A program made the translations under genes and the position numbers. Positions 14,131 to 22,731 of a stretch of 25,048 bases of DNA are shown piece after piece. Below the pieces are notes generated by a model. It did no database searches and was not told the origin of the DNA. It saw only the letters and a list, made by a program, of their open reading frames with translations. Every line of letters begins with the position of its first letter. Within the stretch, counting starts at the first letter, position 1. The stretch comes from an uncultured Eubacteriales bacterium. GTDB lineage: Bacteria; Bacillota; Clostridia; Christensenellales; Borkfalkiaceae. The DNA is taken from assembly GCA_900540805.1 (NCBI GenBank), contig UQHL01000031.1:1-25048 (forward strand), given 5' to 3'.

Positions 14131-15164
14131 GCTATCGGGACACTAAAGAAAAAACTGCCCGAAGGGGCAGAAAAATAAAATATATCCTATTGGCCGCGCT
14201 TGTTTTTTTTGCGGCGGGGCTGTGCGTCTTTTCCGCCTTTTATCCCGCTTCCACGTGGAAATATTACGTAAAGCTGCCCGAGGTTGCGGCGAGAAAGGAA
14301 GGGGAGCTTAAAATTCATTTTCTCGACGTGGGGCAGGGAGACTGCACCGTTCTGGAGTTTCCCGACGGCAGAAGCATGATCATCGACGGCGGAGACGGGA
14401 CGTTTGACAATACTGCCGCCATTTTGCGATATCTGAACGCTCTGAAAATAAAAAAGCCCGATTTTATGCTGCTTACCCACTCCGATTCCGACCATTGCGG
14501 AGGGCTGGACGAGGTGCTGGAAGTGAAAGGCGCAGGCGTCGTTTATGCGCCTCTGATCGAAAACCCCGCTATCAACGCGGAATATGCGGCGTTTTATGCG
14601 GCGGTGACGAAGAGCGATGCGGAAGCCGTCGTTTCCCGCCGATATCTTCAGATTTTCTCTCAAAGCGAAGCTTATCCCTATACGCTCACTTTTTTGTGGC
14701 CGTTCGGGGGCGAAAATCAGGGCGAGACGCCTTACGATAAAGTGAACGGCGGGGATTATACCGACGCGGACGTAAACGATACTTCCGCCGTGGTGTGGCT
14801 GGACTATTCCGGGACAAGCGCGCTGTTTTGCGGAGATGCGACCGCGCGCGTGGAAGAGGCTTTGATACGGGATTCCGAGCTGGGATTTTTTGTTGAAACG
14901 GGCGTGGAATTAAACAGTACGGAGATACTCAAGGTGTCTCACCACGGCAGCGCGACGGGAACGAGCGGAAGCTTTGCGGCATACTTAAACGTAAAGACGG
15001 CGGTGATCTCCTGCGGAAAAAATAATCTTTACGGGCACCCCGCTTTATCGGTATGCGAAACGCTGGAGCGGACGGGGGCGGAGATTTATCGGACGGACCG
15101 CCGTGGCAATATCGTCGTTACCGTATTCCCCGACGGCAGTTATCGAAGCGAAACGCAATATTAA
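14127..15164 (+). CDS. Membrane-anchored ComEC-type metallo-beta-lactamase-fold protein
   Basis: A 345-residue protein with a basic N-terminus and a single membrane segment (about 17-39), probably placing the rest outside the cell. It then has the ComEC/Rec2-like hydrolase fold: HFLDVGQGDC (64-73), the DGGD turn, the metal motif THSDSDHCGG (117-126, with His118, Asp120, Asp122 and His123), the CGDA strand, and SHHGSATG late in the domain. The channel-forming part of ComEC is absent, so it is a free-standing hydrolase of this group; substrate could be nucleic acid or another phosphoester. Its ATG overlaps the relQ stop, so the two are co-translated. The functional link is not known. Confidence 0.85.
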   Translation: MSYRDTKEKTARRGRKIKYILLAALVFFAAGLCVFSAFYPASTWKYYVKLPEVAARKEGELKIHFLDVGQGDCTVLEFPDGRSMIIDGGDGTFDNTAAILRYLNALKIKKPDFMLLTHSDSDHCGGLDEVLEVKGAGVVYAPLIENPAINAEYAAFYAAVTKSDAEAVVSRRYLQIFSQSEAYPYTLTFLWPFGGENQGETPYDKVNGGDYTDADVNDTSAVVWLDYSGTSALFCGDATARVEEALIRDSELGFFVETGVELNSTEILKVSHHGSATGTSGSFAAYLNVKTAVISCGKNNLYGHPALSVCETLERTGAEIYRTDRRGNIVVTVFPDGSYRSETQY

Positions 15165-15167
15165 AAT

Positions 15168-15199
15168 AAAAGGGGCGTCCCGTTTGGAGCGCTCCTTTT
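15168..15199. terminator. Bidirectional terminator between convergent genes
   Basis: A 10-bp stem with one G-T pair (15168-15177 with 15190-15199) has a T run on both strands. It lies between the stop of the ComEC-like gene and that of the YitT gene. Confidence 0.7.
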
Positions 15200-15203
15200 C
15201 ATA

Positions 15204-16259
15204 TTATTCTTCTTTCGTCTCAACCCTGTCCTCTGCGTCTTCATGAAAAATGCGTTTCGGAGAGTTGTCAAATTTCCCATATACTTCGTTGACGTGACAG
15301 GAATAGGAGAAAGTAGAGGTGTATTTTTTAAGAATTTTCAGAAAGGCGCCCACCTGCCGTTTCCGCACGATACAAATCAACAAGGCTTTGTCGGTGTGCG
15401 TGTACATGCCTTCCGCATGCAGAGTGGTCACGCCCCGTCCCAGCTTTGCCATCAGCTCAGCCGAAAGGTCGTCGGCTTTGTCTGTTATGATCTCGAATTT
15501 ATAGCCGCTTTTCAGCCCTTGAAGCATGAAATCGACGACGAGATCGGAAATAAAAATATTGGCGAGGGTGGAAATGACGGAATTTGCGCCCGATTGATAG
15601 ACGAAAAAGGCAAGGACGACGACGGAAGCGTCCATGGCAAAAGAAAGCCATGCGACATTTTTTTCGGGATGAAAACGCTTGATGAGCGCGGAGATCGCAA
15701 AGGTTCCGCCCGACGCGCCGAAACGGCGGATCATCAGGGAAAATCCAAAGCCCGAGATTACGCCGACGCCGATAGAGGCAAAGACGAGATTGTTTCCTTC
15801 CTGAAAACATTCGGCGCCCCGTATGGCCCCGTAATAAGGAATTCCGTATTTCGTATGCAGGGATTTGAACAGCATCAGCAGCAGGGACTGAAAAACGAGA
15901 TACACGATCAGCATAATGCCCGTTTTTCGGCTGACCAGAATGGCGGCAAGGATAAAGATAGGGATATTCAGCAGGAGCATGAAAATACTCATGTTTATCG
16001 TGACTTCGCCGAATTGTTTCGCGGTAAGTGTAGCGAAGATCGACGCGATACCCGTGATGCCGCCCGGGGCGAACCCGTTATAGTTGGAAAAATAGTAGAG
16101 AGAGGCGGAGACGAGAAGCGCCGCCGCGAAGCAGACCAAAATATCGAAAAGGATTGTTGTGAGGCGAAGATCGTCTTTTTCGGGCTTAGGAAGAGTAAGG
16201 CGTTTCTTTTTTTGTCGGCCTTCAGGCGAAGACGAAATCTCCGCATTAGGTGTATCCAT
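15204..16259 (-). CDS. YitT/DUF2179-family membrane protein
   Basis: A 351-residue protein. A charged cytoplasmic start (about 1-32) leads into about five membrane segments between 36 and 245, with the two related Gly-rich motifs NGFAPGGITG (61-70) and GASGGTFAIS (181-190) typical of YitT (DUF161). A cytoplasmic DUF2179 domain follows at about 253-328 (YKFEIITDKADDLSAEL, ALLICIVRKRQ) and then an acidic tail. The molecular role of the family is not settled. The start at 16259 has GAGG about 10 bases upstream; a longer frame reaching 16433 lacks a ribosome site and is rich in Phe and Ser, unlike the family. Confidence 0.88.
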   Translation of the reverse strand: MDTPNAEISSSPEGRQKKKRLTLPKPEKDDLRLTTILFDILVCFAAALLVSASLYYFSNYNGFAPGGITGIASIFATLTAKQFGEVTINMSIFMLLLNIPIFILAAILVSRKTGIMLIVYLVFQSLLLMLFKSLHTKYGIPYYGAIRGAECFQEGNNLVFASIGVGVISGFGFSLMIRRFGASGGTFAISALIKRFHPEKNVAWLSFAMDASVVVLAFFVYQSGANSVISTLANIFISDLVVDFMLQGLKSGYKFEIITDKADDLSAELMAKLGRGVTTLHAEGMYTHTDKALLICIVRKRQVGAFLKILKKYTSTFSYSCHVNEVYGKFDNSPKRIFHEDAEDRVETKEE

Positions 16260-16285
16260 GGTGAAAAGTCCTCGACAGGAAATTT

Positions 16286-16300
16286 TATCATTTATAATGA
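16286..16300. repeat. Small palindrome upstream of the YitT gene
   Basis: ATCATT-TAT-AATGAT is a perfect 6-bp inverted repeat 27 bases before the YitT start. It could be an operator near that gene's promoter, but such short AT palindromes are common. No convincing promoter could be assigned here. Confidence 0.25.
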
Positions 16301-16426
16301 TAGTATATTTCAGCGAATAAAACAAGCGATTTGAGGTGGTTTCACAATAAATTTTTTCTCTTTGGGAAAGCGAGCGTTTTACGGAAAAGAAAATTTGAAA
16401 AAGGAAAAATTTTTTCGATAAAAAGA

Positions 16427-16455
16427 TTGACAAGCTTGAGAGAAAGTGATATACT
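16427..16455 (+). promoter_or_regulatory. Consensus promoter of the tRNA-Val gene
   Basis: TTGACA (16427-16432), a 17-base spacer and TATACT (16450-16455); the tRNA begins 40 bases after the -10 box. The same box pair drives the LysR gene. Confidence 0.8.
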
Positions 16456-16494
16456 TACAATGTTATATATAAAAAATATCTTTGAAAAATAAAC

Positions 16495-16571
16495 GGTCTC
16501 GTAGCTCAGTTGGTTAGAGCGCATGCTTCACATGCATGAGGTCGAAGGTTCGAGCCCTTTCGAGACCACCA
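16495..16571 (+). tRNA. tRNA-Val (anticodon CAC)
   Basis: A full cloverleaf can be drawn. The acceptor arm GGTCTCG pairs with CGAGACC, the D arm is GCTC/GAGC, and the anticodon stem CATGC/GCATG frames the loop TTCACAT with anticodon CAC, reading GTG valine codons. The T arm has the loop TTCGAGC and one G-T pair, and the 3' CCA is encoded. It is a single gene with its own promoter and terminator. Confidence 0.95.
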
Positions 16572-16573
16572 TT

Positions 16574-16617
16574 ATACAGAAAATTGTGCATAAACAGCAT
16601 GATTTTCTGTATTTTTT
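16574..16617 (+). terminator. Strong intrinsic terminator after tRNA-Val
   Basis: A perfect 11-bp stem (16574-16584 with 16602-16612) is followed at once by a T run. It begins three bases after the CCA end. Confidence 0.85.
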
Positions 16618-16880
16618 GTGCTTCTTTGATGAAAAATTTATTTTTGGCCACTGTTTCGTACATATACTCTATCATGCTTCGATTGTCAAGGCGCTGTTTT
16701 TTCCACAAGCTTTTACGACTGGGCTCGAACCGACGCGAAGGAGATTGAAGTAATTTTCGATAGTTATCCTTTGTTTCGCAAATTTTGAGAATTACATGGA
16801 ATCCTTTGATAAGAAATGACCGATCTTTGATATTAAAATAGAAGCGGAAATTGCTTTTGAACAGTTCTTCGGGAGGAAAA
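16618..16880. other. Gene-free stretch before the GH110-like gene
   Basis: No credible gene or clear promoter was found here, apart from the GGGAGG ribosome site just before 16881. One element stands out: on the minus strand 16731-16721 reads GGTTCGAGCCC, the core of a tRNA T arm and identical to that of the nearby tRNA-Val. No matching acceptor arm or full cloverleaf was found, so this is at most a tRNA remnant. Confidence 0.5.
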
Positions 16881-18569
16881 ATGTCAAACGAAATAAAAAT
16901 AAAAGCTAAGAATGGAAATATGACCCCCATCGTCCGTCGGGCGATAGAGTCGGCGGAAGAAAATACCGTTTTAATGTTTGAAGCGGCGGAATATCACTTT
17001 TACGGAGCGGACTGTTACGAGGGCGAGTTTTATCCTTCAAACAACAAGTCGGGGCGAAAGAGAGTGATTTTTCCCATTTTAGGGAAAAAGGGGCTCACGA
17101 TCGAAGGAAACGGCGCACGGTTTATATTTCACGAGAGGGTCTTTCCCTTTATCGTGCAGAACAGCGAGCGGATTACCCTTCGGGCTTTTTCCGTCGATTT
17201 CGAATTTCCCCGCAATTATCAGGCTGTGGTCGTCAATTCCACGGAGGAATACCTGGATTTTTATATCGATAAAAAGAGATTTCCCTATTCGATACGCGGC
17301 GGGAATATGATCTGTCATGCGGAAGGCGGGGACGTTACCTCCCGCGATTATAAATTTTTCCTTTCGGACTACGATAAGGACGTAGAGGAAGGAACGACGA
17401 TTGCTTCGATTATGATCGGCGATTGTACGATGGATCCCGAAAATTTCCCCGCGGACGGACTTAAAACGGACGCGCTGGAGCTGGGCGGCGGGATCGTGCG
17501 CTTTCTCTATCGCAAGAACTCTCCGAGGCTCCGTTATTACGAGGGGCACCGAATCGTAGTCCATTACGACGAGGACAGGGAAAACGACACCTTTTTCCTG
17601 GACGACAGCCGCGACGTGGCGTTTGAAAACGTATCTATATATCGTGGCCCGGGAATGGGAATTATCGCGCAGCTCACGGAAAATATCTCCCTAAAAGGGC
17701 TTCGGATCGGCTGTAAGGACGGGCGGGACGATTTGATTTCGACGACGGCGGACGCGCTCCATTTCGTCAATTGCAGCGGAAAAGTGACGCTTAAAAATTC
17801 CTATGTCGCACACAGTCTCGACGACGCCTGGAACCTGCACGGCGTCTATACTCATATCGAAGCTTCGGGGGACAAACGGCTGCTCGTTCGGCTGGGGCAT
17901 AGGGAGCAGTCGGGGTTCAATCCGTATAAAAAAGGCGACGTCGTCGAGGTGATAGACGGCAAAACGCTGGAGATCAAGGCAAAATTCACGATCGCTTCGG
18001 CTGTACTGACCGAAGATTTTAAGCATATCTCCATCGAAGCGGCGGAAAAAATTTCTTCCTGCGTCAAGGAAAACGACTATCTCGAAAACCCCGGCCGCAT
18101 GCCCGAAGTGGAAATGACGGACAACGAAATTTTCAAATGTCCGAGCATTCTTATTTCCACCTCTAAACGGGTATATTTTGCGCGCAATAAAATTCATACG
18201 CGGTGCGCGGGGCTTCGGATCACGGACAGCCCGAAGCTTTGGTATGAATCGGGCCGTTCCCGCGACGTGACTGTGGAAAATAACGATTTTATACACTGCG
18301 GCGAGGGGTATGACGAATACATGATCCGCATAGCGGAATATTCAGAACACGAGGAAAACGCAATCGTCCATAAAAACATAAAAATTGCAGGCAACCGTTT
18401 TACGGGAAAAAATGCGAAGCTCCTTTCCGTTTCCTGCGCGGAAAACGTGGAATTTTCGGGGAATACCTACCGCCGCGCCCGCGCGGTGAAGGGAGAAAGG
18501 GAGGCTTGTCCGTTTTCGGTGGAGGACAGCCGAAATATCCGATTTTTCGAAAACGACTTGGAGCTGTAA
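16881..18569 (+). CDS. GH110-like right-handed beta-helix glycosidase (probable alpha-1,3-galactosidase)
   Basis: A 562-residue protein with many short beta-strand turns separated by Gly, Asn and Asp, as in parallel beta-helix enzymes. The central part resembles GH110, enzymes that release terminal alpha-1,3-linked galactose from group-B-type and linear glycans: GPGMGIIAQ (256-264), TTADALHF (288-295) and HSLDDAWNLHGVY (311-323), with paired Asp residues where catalysis is expected. No signal peptide is present, so it probably acts in the cytoplasm, unlike many secreted relatives. The ATG at 16881 has GGGAGG four bases upstream; an earlier in-frame ATG lacks one. The next gene starts right at its stop codon. 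Fold is confident; exact linkage is inference. Confidence 0.75.
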   Translation: MSNEIKIKAKNGNMTPIVRRAIESAEENTVLMFEAAEYHFYGADCYEGEFYPSNNKSGRKRVIFPILGKKGLTIEGNGARFIFHERVFPFIVQNSERITLRAFSVDFEFPRNYQAVVVNSTEEYLDFYIDKKRFPYSIRGGNMICHAEGGDVTSRDYKFFLSDYDKDVEEGTTIASIMIGDCTMDPENFPADGLKTDALELGGGIVRFLYRKNSPRLRYYEGHRIVVHYDEDRENDTFFLDDSRDVAFENVSIYRGPGMGIIAQLTENISLKGLRIGCKDGRDDLISTTADALHFVNCSGKVTLKNSYVAHSLDDAWNLHGVYTHIEASGDKRLLVRLGHREQSGFNPYKKGDVVEVIDGKTLEIKAKFTIASAVLTEDFKHISIEAAEKISSCVKENDYLENPGRMPEVEMTDNEIFKCPSILISTSKRVYFARNKIHTRCAGLRITDSPKLWYESGRSRDVTVENNDFIHCGEGYDEYMIRIAEYSEHEENAIVHKNIKIAGNRFTGKNAKLLSVSCAENVEFSGNTYRRARAVKGEREACPFSVEDSRNIRFFENDLEL

Positions 18570-19265
18570 ATGAAACTGATTGCATTATCGTTCGACGACG
18601 GCGAGACACAGGACGAAAGGCTGGCGGAGCTGCTGCGCCGCTTTCGTCTGAAAGCGGCATTTGGGCTTTGCTGCGGGTTCTTGGGCAAAAGCGGTCCGCT
18701 TTCCGATCCCCGCCATTCCTATTATCGAAAAATCCCCGCCGAAAGAGTAAAAGGAGTATATCGCGGCTTCGAGCTGTGCTCTCACGGTTTTACGCATAAA
18801 AGCTTTTCTTCCTGTGACGAAACCGAACTATCCGAGGAAATAGGGGGAGATATCCGTTGGATGGAGGCTTTGACGGGAGTACGGCCGCGCGGAGCGATTT
18901 ATCCCGGCGGGGAGTACGCGGCGGATACCCCCGCCCGATTATCTTCCCTGGGGATACGTTATGCGCGTACCACGCGCCCGACCTATGGCTTCGGCTTGCC
19001 CGAAAATTTTCTTTTGTGGCACCCGACCTGCCATTTTTACGACGAGCGCGTAGAGGAGCTTATAGAAAAATTTGCCGAAGAGAAAGAGGAGAGGGTTTCC
19101 CTTTTTCATCTCTACGGCCATTCGTACGAGCTGGATTACGGAAAGGGCTGGCAATATATCGAAGCTCTTTTCCGGCGTCTGACGGCGATAGAGGGGGCGT
19201 GTTCGATGTCGTATGCGGAGATTTACGAGCTTTTCGGCACAAATAAAAAAGGCGGCGGGGGATGA
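18570..19265 (+). CDS. NodB-type polysaccharide deacetylase (CE4)
   Basis: A 231-residue protein with the NodB pattern: SFDDG (7-11; Asp9 and Asp10), the metal motif SHGFTH (71-76; His72 and His76), the RPRGAIYPGG turn (105-114) and a late LFHLYGHSYE (178-187) with the catalytic-type His. It has no signal peptide, so it would remove acetyl groups from a sugar inside the cell rather than from peptidoglycan. The start codon follows the GH110-like stop directly (TAAATG), so the two are one transcript. A related role on imported N-acetylated sugars is plausible. Confidence 0.85.
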   Translation: MKLIALSFDDGETQDERLAELLRRFRLKAAFGLCCGFLGKSGPLSDPRHSYYRKIPAERVKGVYRGFELCSHGFTHKSFSSCDETELSEEIGGDIRWMEALTGVRPRGAIYPGGEYAADTPARLSSLGIRYARTTRPTYGFGLPENFLLWHPTCHFYDERVEELIEKFAEEKEERVSLFHLYGHSYELDYGKGWQYIEALFRRLTAIEGACSMSYAEIYELFGTNKKGGGG

Positions 19266-19281
19266 CCCTGCCGTCTTTTTT
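19245..19281. terminator. Strong bidirectional terminator between glycan arms
   Basis: A stem of about 16 bp (arms 19245-19260 and 19266-19281, with two G-T pairs and a five-base loop) has six A before and six T after, so it works in both directions. It covers the deacetylase stop codon and ends 9 bases before the GH36 stop. Confidence 0.85.
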
Positions 19282-19289
19282 ATTGCGAT

Positions 19290-21299
19290 TTATAGGGAAA
19301 AAACGATTACGGCGTCGGCGCCGTCAAATTCCGCTTCGAGATAACGTTTTCCGTTTTCTTGGATGATTTGCCCGTTTCCGAACACGACAAAATTTCCCGT
19401 GCATTCGGATTCGAGAAGCCGCCGTACTTTATTTTTACGGGTACAGAACCCGAACAACACGACGACGCCCTTCCCCGTCTCGGGGTCTATTTTTTCATAT
19501 TTCTGCGCCGTGGTGGCCGTCGCGCCGTCGATTTTCGCGGGCGCGGCGGCAATCTCTTCGGCAACCGTTTTATAGACGCCGAGTATCTGATTGAACAGGG
19601 CGATATCCCTTTCGTCCAGCGCCGCGAGATCGCCCCAGATCCCGTTTCCGTTGACGATCAGGGAACCGATATTCATGCGTTGGGAGGAGACGGGCGGATC
19701 GGGCAGATAATGGGTGAGGAAAAGGCAGGAGGGGAACCATTTGTCGTAGTTGCCCGCGGCGCGGCAGATCCAGGTGCGGGCGGGACCGGGGTTGGTAAAC
19801 ATATTCGTCCACTGCTGATCGGGCAGGTCGTAATTGTGATAGTTGGGGCCGTTGTTGACGAGGAAATACTTCCCCCGCGACAACAGGCTGAGGCCTACGT
19901 TGCGGCCCTCCTCCGTAATATCGAAGTCGAGGATGACGTCGGGACATTCCGCCAATATGGCGTCGCAGATACGGGAAAGGCTGCGATCCAGCTCGAAGGA
20001 ATAACATTCGCCGCGTTCCCCGAGCGAATTTTTCTCGGCACCGTGCAGGTGATGCCCGTCCGTGCAGCCGTACTGCCAAATCGCGTCCCATTTGATATAC
20101 GAGACGTGCTTTTCCTTGCAGAGAGCCACCAGGGTAGCGGCGAGCTCGCTCCAATAGTCAGAAGCGAGGCACATGCCGTGGCTGGTTTCCGATTCCCAAA
20201 CGGGAAAAGCGTTTGTCAGCTTATCGAGATAGGTGGCGATATTTGTCCGATGTTTTTCGAGGAGCGGACTGCTTAAAGCGACGGCGCAGGGATTGATCCA
20301 AAGCCCCAGCTTCATGCCGTAGCCGTCCAATTTTTCCCGGACGCGGGAAAGCGAATCGGGAAAGCGTTTCTCGTTTACCTGCCAATCGCCGCAGCGGTTG
20401 AACCAGCCCGTATCGAGCACATAGACGTCTATGCCCATGCGGTGGGCGCGGTCGATGTCCGCGAGCGTATATTCGAGGCTCATGGTGCCGTGATAGGAAC
20501 CCGTTTTCAGCTGATTCCGTTCCTGGCAGTTCCAGGTGTTGTAATAGATATACGGTTTGCGGCTGGGGTGGCCGGGAAGGAGATAACGAAGCTGAAATTT
20601 GCGGTAGAGGGCGGCGATCTCGGCCTCACCGCCTTCCGCGGCGCCGAACTGCAGCCAGACGGTTTCGTAAGGGAGATTTTCAAGCGGCCTGCCGTCGTAG
20701 TAATTTCCCTTTACGGCGCGAAGCTCGATTTCGTCTTCCGTCCTGTGAAATTCGAGAAAACGGTCGGGGTACTGAGAACCGTGTTCATAGGCGTAAAATG
20801 CCGTATGCGCGCCGTCCGTCTGCGTGAGCATGGGCCCCATGACGGCGTCTTCGTCGCGGAAGGCGGGCGTTTCGGTGAGACAAAAGCTGTATAACTGATG
20901 ATTGTATTCCGAAAAGCGGATTTCCGTACCCTGCGCCTGCGGCGCGGCGGCAAAACGAAGATATACGAGGGCGTCTTTTCCGTTCGACTTGGTGAGGAAG
21001 CGCGGGGCGTCGGCGGACAGCTCCCAGCGGAAGCGGATAAAGGGCGTCTGCGCGTGGACGCGGATATAGCAGGAGAGGGACAGGGTTTCGTCGAGCGTGC
21101 CTTCGAAATGCAATTCCGAAAGGGAACTGCCGAGCTCTCGGCGGGAGACGAGTGCAAAGTCGGCGGCGCTGCCGCAAAATTTTCCGTCGATTTCAAACGC
21201 GGGCGGGGAGAGACGATAAGTCTTTTTTCCGTCCTGCAGGGAATAGAGAAGTTCGCCTTTAGGAGAAACTTCGAGGCTGAAGAAAGAATTTTTATACAT
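19290..21299 (-). CDS. GH36-like alpha-galactosidase
   Basis: A 669-residue enzyme of the melibiase type. An N-terminal beta-sandwich (about 1-240) is followed by a TIM barrel: YNTWNC (253-258), VLDTGWF with GDWQVNEKRFPDSL (294-317), GLWINP, the probable nucleophile Asp405 in YIKWDAIW, and the probable acid/base in LDFDITEEGR (457-466). The second motif differs from the usual GGGR-type sequence of classical GH36, so the exact subgroup and substrate are open. A small C-terminal beta domain ends it. No signal peptide, so it is cytoplasmic. AAGGAG lies five bases before the ATG. It follows the six-hairpin glycosidase gene at 33 bases, in one operon. Confidence 0.85.
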   Translation of the reverse strand: MYKNSFFSLEVSPKGELLYSLQDGKKTYRLSPPAFEIDGKFCGSAADFALVSRRELGSSLSELHFEGTLDETLSLSCYIRVHAQTPFIRFRWELSADAPRFLTKSNGKDALVYLRFAAAPQAQGTEIRFSEYNHQLYSFCLTETPAFRDEDAVMGPMLTQTDGAHTAFYAYEHGSQYPDRFLEFHRTEDEIELRAVKGNYYDGRPLENLPYETVWLQFGAAEGGEAEIAALYRKFQLRYLLPGHPSRKPYIYYNTWNCQERNQLKTGSYHGTMSLEYTLADIDRAHRMGIDVYVLDTGWFNRCGDWQVNEKRFPDSLSRVREKLDGYGMKLGLWINPCAVALSSPLLEKHRTNIATYLDKLTNAFPVWESETSHGMCLASDYWSELAATLVALCKEKHVSYIKWDAIWQYGCTDGHHLHGAEKNSLGERGECYSFELDRSLSRICDAILAECPDVILDFDITEEGRNVGLSLLSRGKYFLVNNGPNYHNYDLPDQQWTNMFTNPGPARTWICRAAGNYDKWFPSCLFLTHYLPDPPVSSQRMNIGSLIVNGNGIWGDLAALDERDIALFNQILGVYKTVAEEIAAAPAKIDGATATTAQKYEKIDPETGKGVVVLFGFCTRKNKVRRLLESECTGNFVVFGNGQIIQENGKRYLEAEFDGADAVIVFSL

Positions 21300-21332
21300 A
21301 AATGCTCCTTATCAAAACGAAAGTGTTAAATT

Positions 21333-22661
21333 TCAGAACGAGAGGCGGAGAACTTCGGGAAGCTCTTCGAGCGAAAACGCCGCTTCTTTGGGAAGGTCGG
21401 CTCCGCGGGACACGTACAGGTCAAACGTTTTGCCGCGTACGCGGATATGCTTGAGACAAATTTCGTTGACGCCTTGCGGCAGACGGGGGCGGGCGGAGAT
21501 TCTGCCGTCGGAGACGGACAATCCTGCTACGCCCTTGAGGACGAGCGCGAGATAGGCGCTTGCGCTCCAGGATTGCTTGCGGCAGGAGGTCCAAAGCACG
21601 GTTTTGCCCTCCCATTCCTGCCAGCCGCCGTAGGGAAGCCCGCTTTCGGAGTGATAAATTTCGTAAAAGTGCATATCCCGCACGGCCTTCGAGGCCATCA
21701 GCCGCAATTCGTTTTCAAATAAGTCGGGACGGCCGGCGTGCAGGGCGGCGAGCCCCCAGGCCCCTTGCGCGAGGGGCCAGATCGTGCCGCAGTGCCTGCC
21801 CAGAGCGTCCTCGGCCATTTTGGTATAGCGCTCGAACGGCGGCCACTCGCAGGCGATTCCGTGCGGCGTGAGGTGCGTGTTTTTCATGACGGCTTGTTTT
21901 TGCACGGGCGAAGCGATGTCGAAAAGAACGGCATAAGAGAGCCCCAAGCCTTCGTTTGCGTCGCTTTCTCCCGCAAAATAATCGAAATTTTGATTGCGTT
22001 CGTTCCAGAAATGTTTTTCTATCGCCTTTTTGAGCGCTTCCGCCTTTCGGAGATAGCTGTCTGCGGGCCGACCGAGCCTTTGGGCGAATTCGGCGCAGAT
22101 GAGATAAACCCTGTAATACACGCAGTTGGTGGAGAGGGCGAAAACCCTTTCTTTATCCAGCTTCGCCACGATATTGTCGGGATAGGAGGCCACGCCGTCC
22201 GCATATACCGCACGCCCGCCGAACAGATTTTTTTCGGCGTCGAATTCCTGAGCTTCAAATTCTTTCAGCGTGTTGGCGATTACCTCCAGGGAAAAGGGCA
22301 AAAATTCCGCATCGTCGTGGCAGAGCAGATACTCGTAGGCGCCAAGCGCCCAGATGACGTTGTCCCAGCTTTGACCGTAGGAGCCTGCCACGCGTATCTT
22401 TCCGTCGGCGCGTTCCAACACCGAGAGGAGCGTGTTTTTACAGAGGTCGGGGTCGGCGAAGGCGAGCGCGTACCAGACGTTGATGGCGGTATCCCGCGTC
22501 CAGGGCTGAGTGTAATCCAGCCCCGCCAGAAGGCAGAATTCTTCCTTTTCTAAAAGTCCGCCGCGGTAGGGGACGACGTTCCCCGCGAGGTCGCCCACGG
22601 CGATGCGGTAGGCGTCGTTGAGGACGACGTCGTCCGAATGAAAGTATGGATATCCGTACAT
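21333..22661 (-). CDS. Six-hairpin (alpha/alpha-6 barrel) glycosidase, substrate unknown
   Basis: A 442-residue protein with the alternating helices of six-hairpin glycosidases (clan including GH63, GH37 and GDE-type debranching enzymes). Visible marks are TQPWTRDTAINVW (51-63), SYGQSWDNVIWALGAYEYL (94-112), NEGLGLSYAVLF (236-247), the GRHCGTIWPLAQGAW stretch (288-302) and WSASAYL (365-371), with a short beta domain at the end. The family assignment is at clan level only. No signal peptide. AAGGAG lies six bases before the ATG. It sits between the AraC and GH36 genes, so it probably acts on the same imported glycan. Confidence 0.78.
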   Translation of the reverse strand: MYGYPYFHSDDVVLNDAYRIAVGDLAGNVVPYRGGLLEKEEFCLLAGLDYTQPWTRDTAINVWYALAFADPDLCKNTLLSVLERADGKIRVAGSYGQSWDNVIWALGAYEYLLCHDDAEFLPFSLEVIANTLKEFEAQEFDAEKNLFGGRAVYADGVASYPDNIVAKLDKERVFALSTNCVYYRVYLICAEFAQRLGRPADSYLRKAEALKKAIEKHFWNERNQNFDYFAGESDANEGLGLSYAVLFDIASPVQKQAVMKNTHLTPHGIACEWPPFERYTKMAEDALGRHCGTIWPLAQGAWGLAALHAGRPDLFENELRLMASKAVRDMHFYEIYHSESGLPYGGWQEWEGKTVLWTSCRKQSWSASAYLALVLKGVAGLSVSDGRISARPRLPQGVNEICLKHIRVRGKTFDLYVSRGADLPKEAAFSLEELPEVLRLSF

Positions 22662-22691
22662 TGAGAGCTCCTTGAAAGAGTAATATAACGA

Positions 22692-22731
22692 AAGGGCCCC
22701 GCGTCAGAGGTTATAGACCTCGGGGCTCTCT
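22692..22731 (-). other. Hairpin across the araC stop codon, possible attenuator
   Basis: On the minus strand, nested inverted repeats (GAGGT/ACCTC and CCCC/GGGG, with an internal bulge) span the end of the AraC coding region and lie just before the six-hairpin glycosidase gene. The minus-strand T run is weak (CCCTTTCG), so it may lower or process the transcript between regulator and enzymes. On the plus strand it is followed by seven T, but no plus-strand gene ends there. Confidence 0.45.

Noticed and set aside
16495..16880. Integrated element at the tRNA-Val 3' end
   Set aside because: No integrase and no direct copy of the tRNA end was found; the similar T-arm core is in the opposite orientation.
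16514..16930. Minus-strand open frame running across the tRNA-Val gene
   Set aside because: It overlaps the tRNA, its terminator and the start of the GH110-like gene; such frames over tRNAs are well-known false genes.
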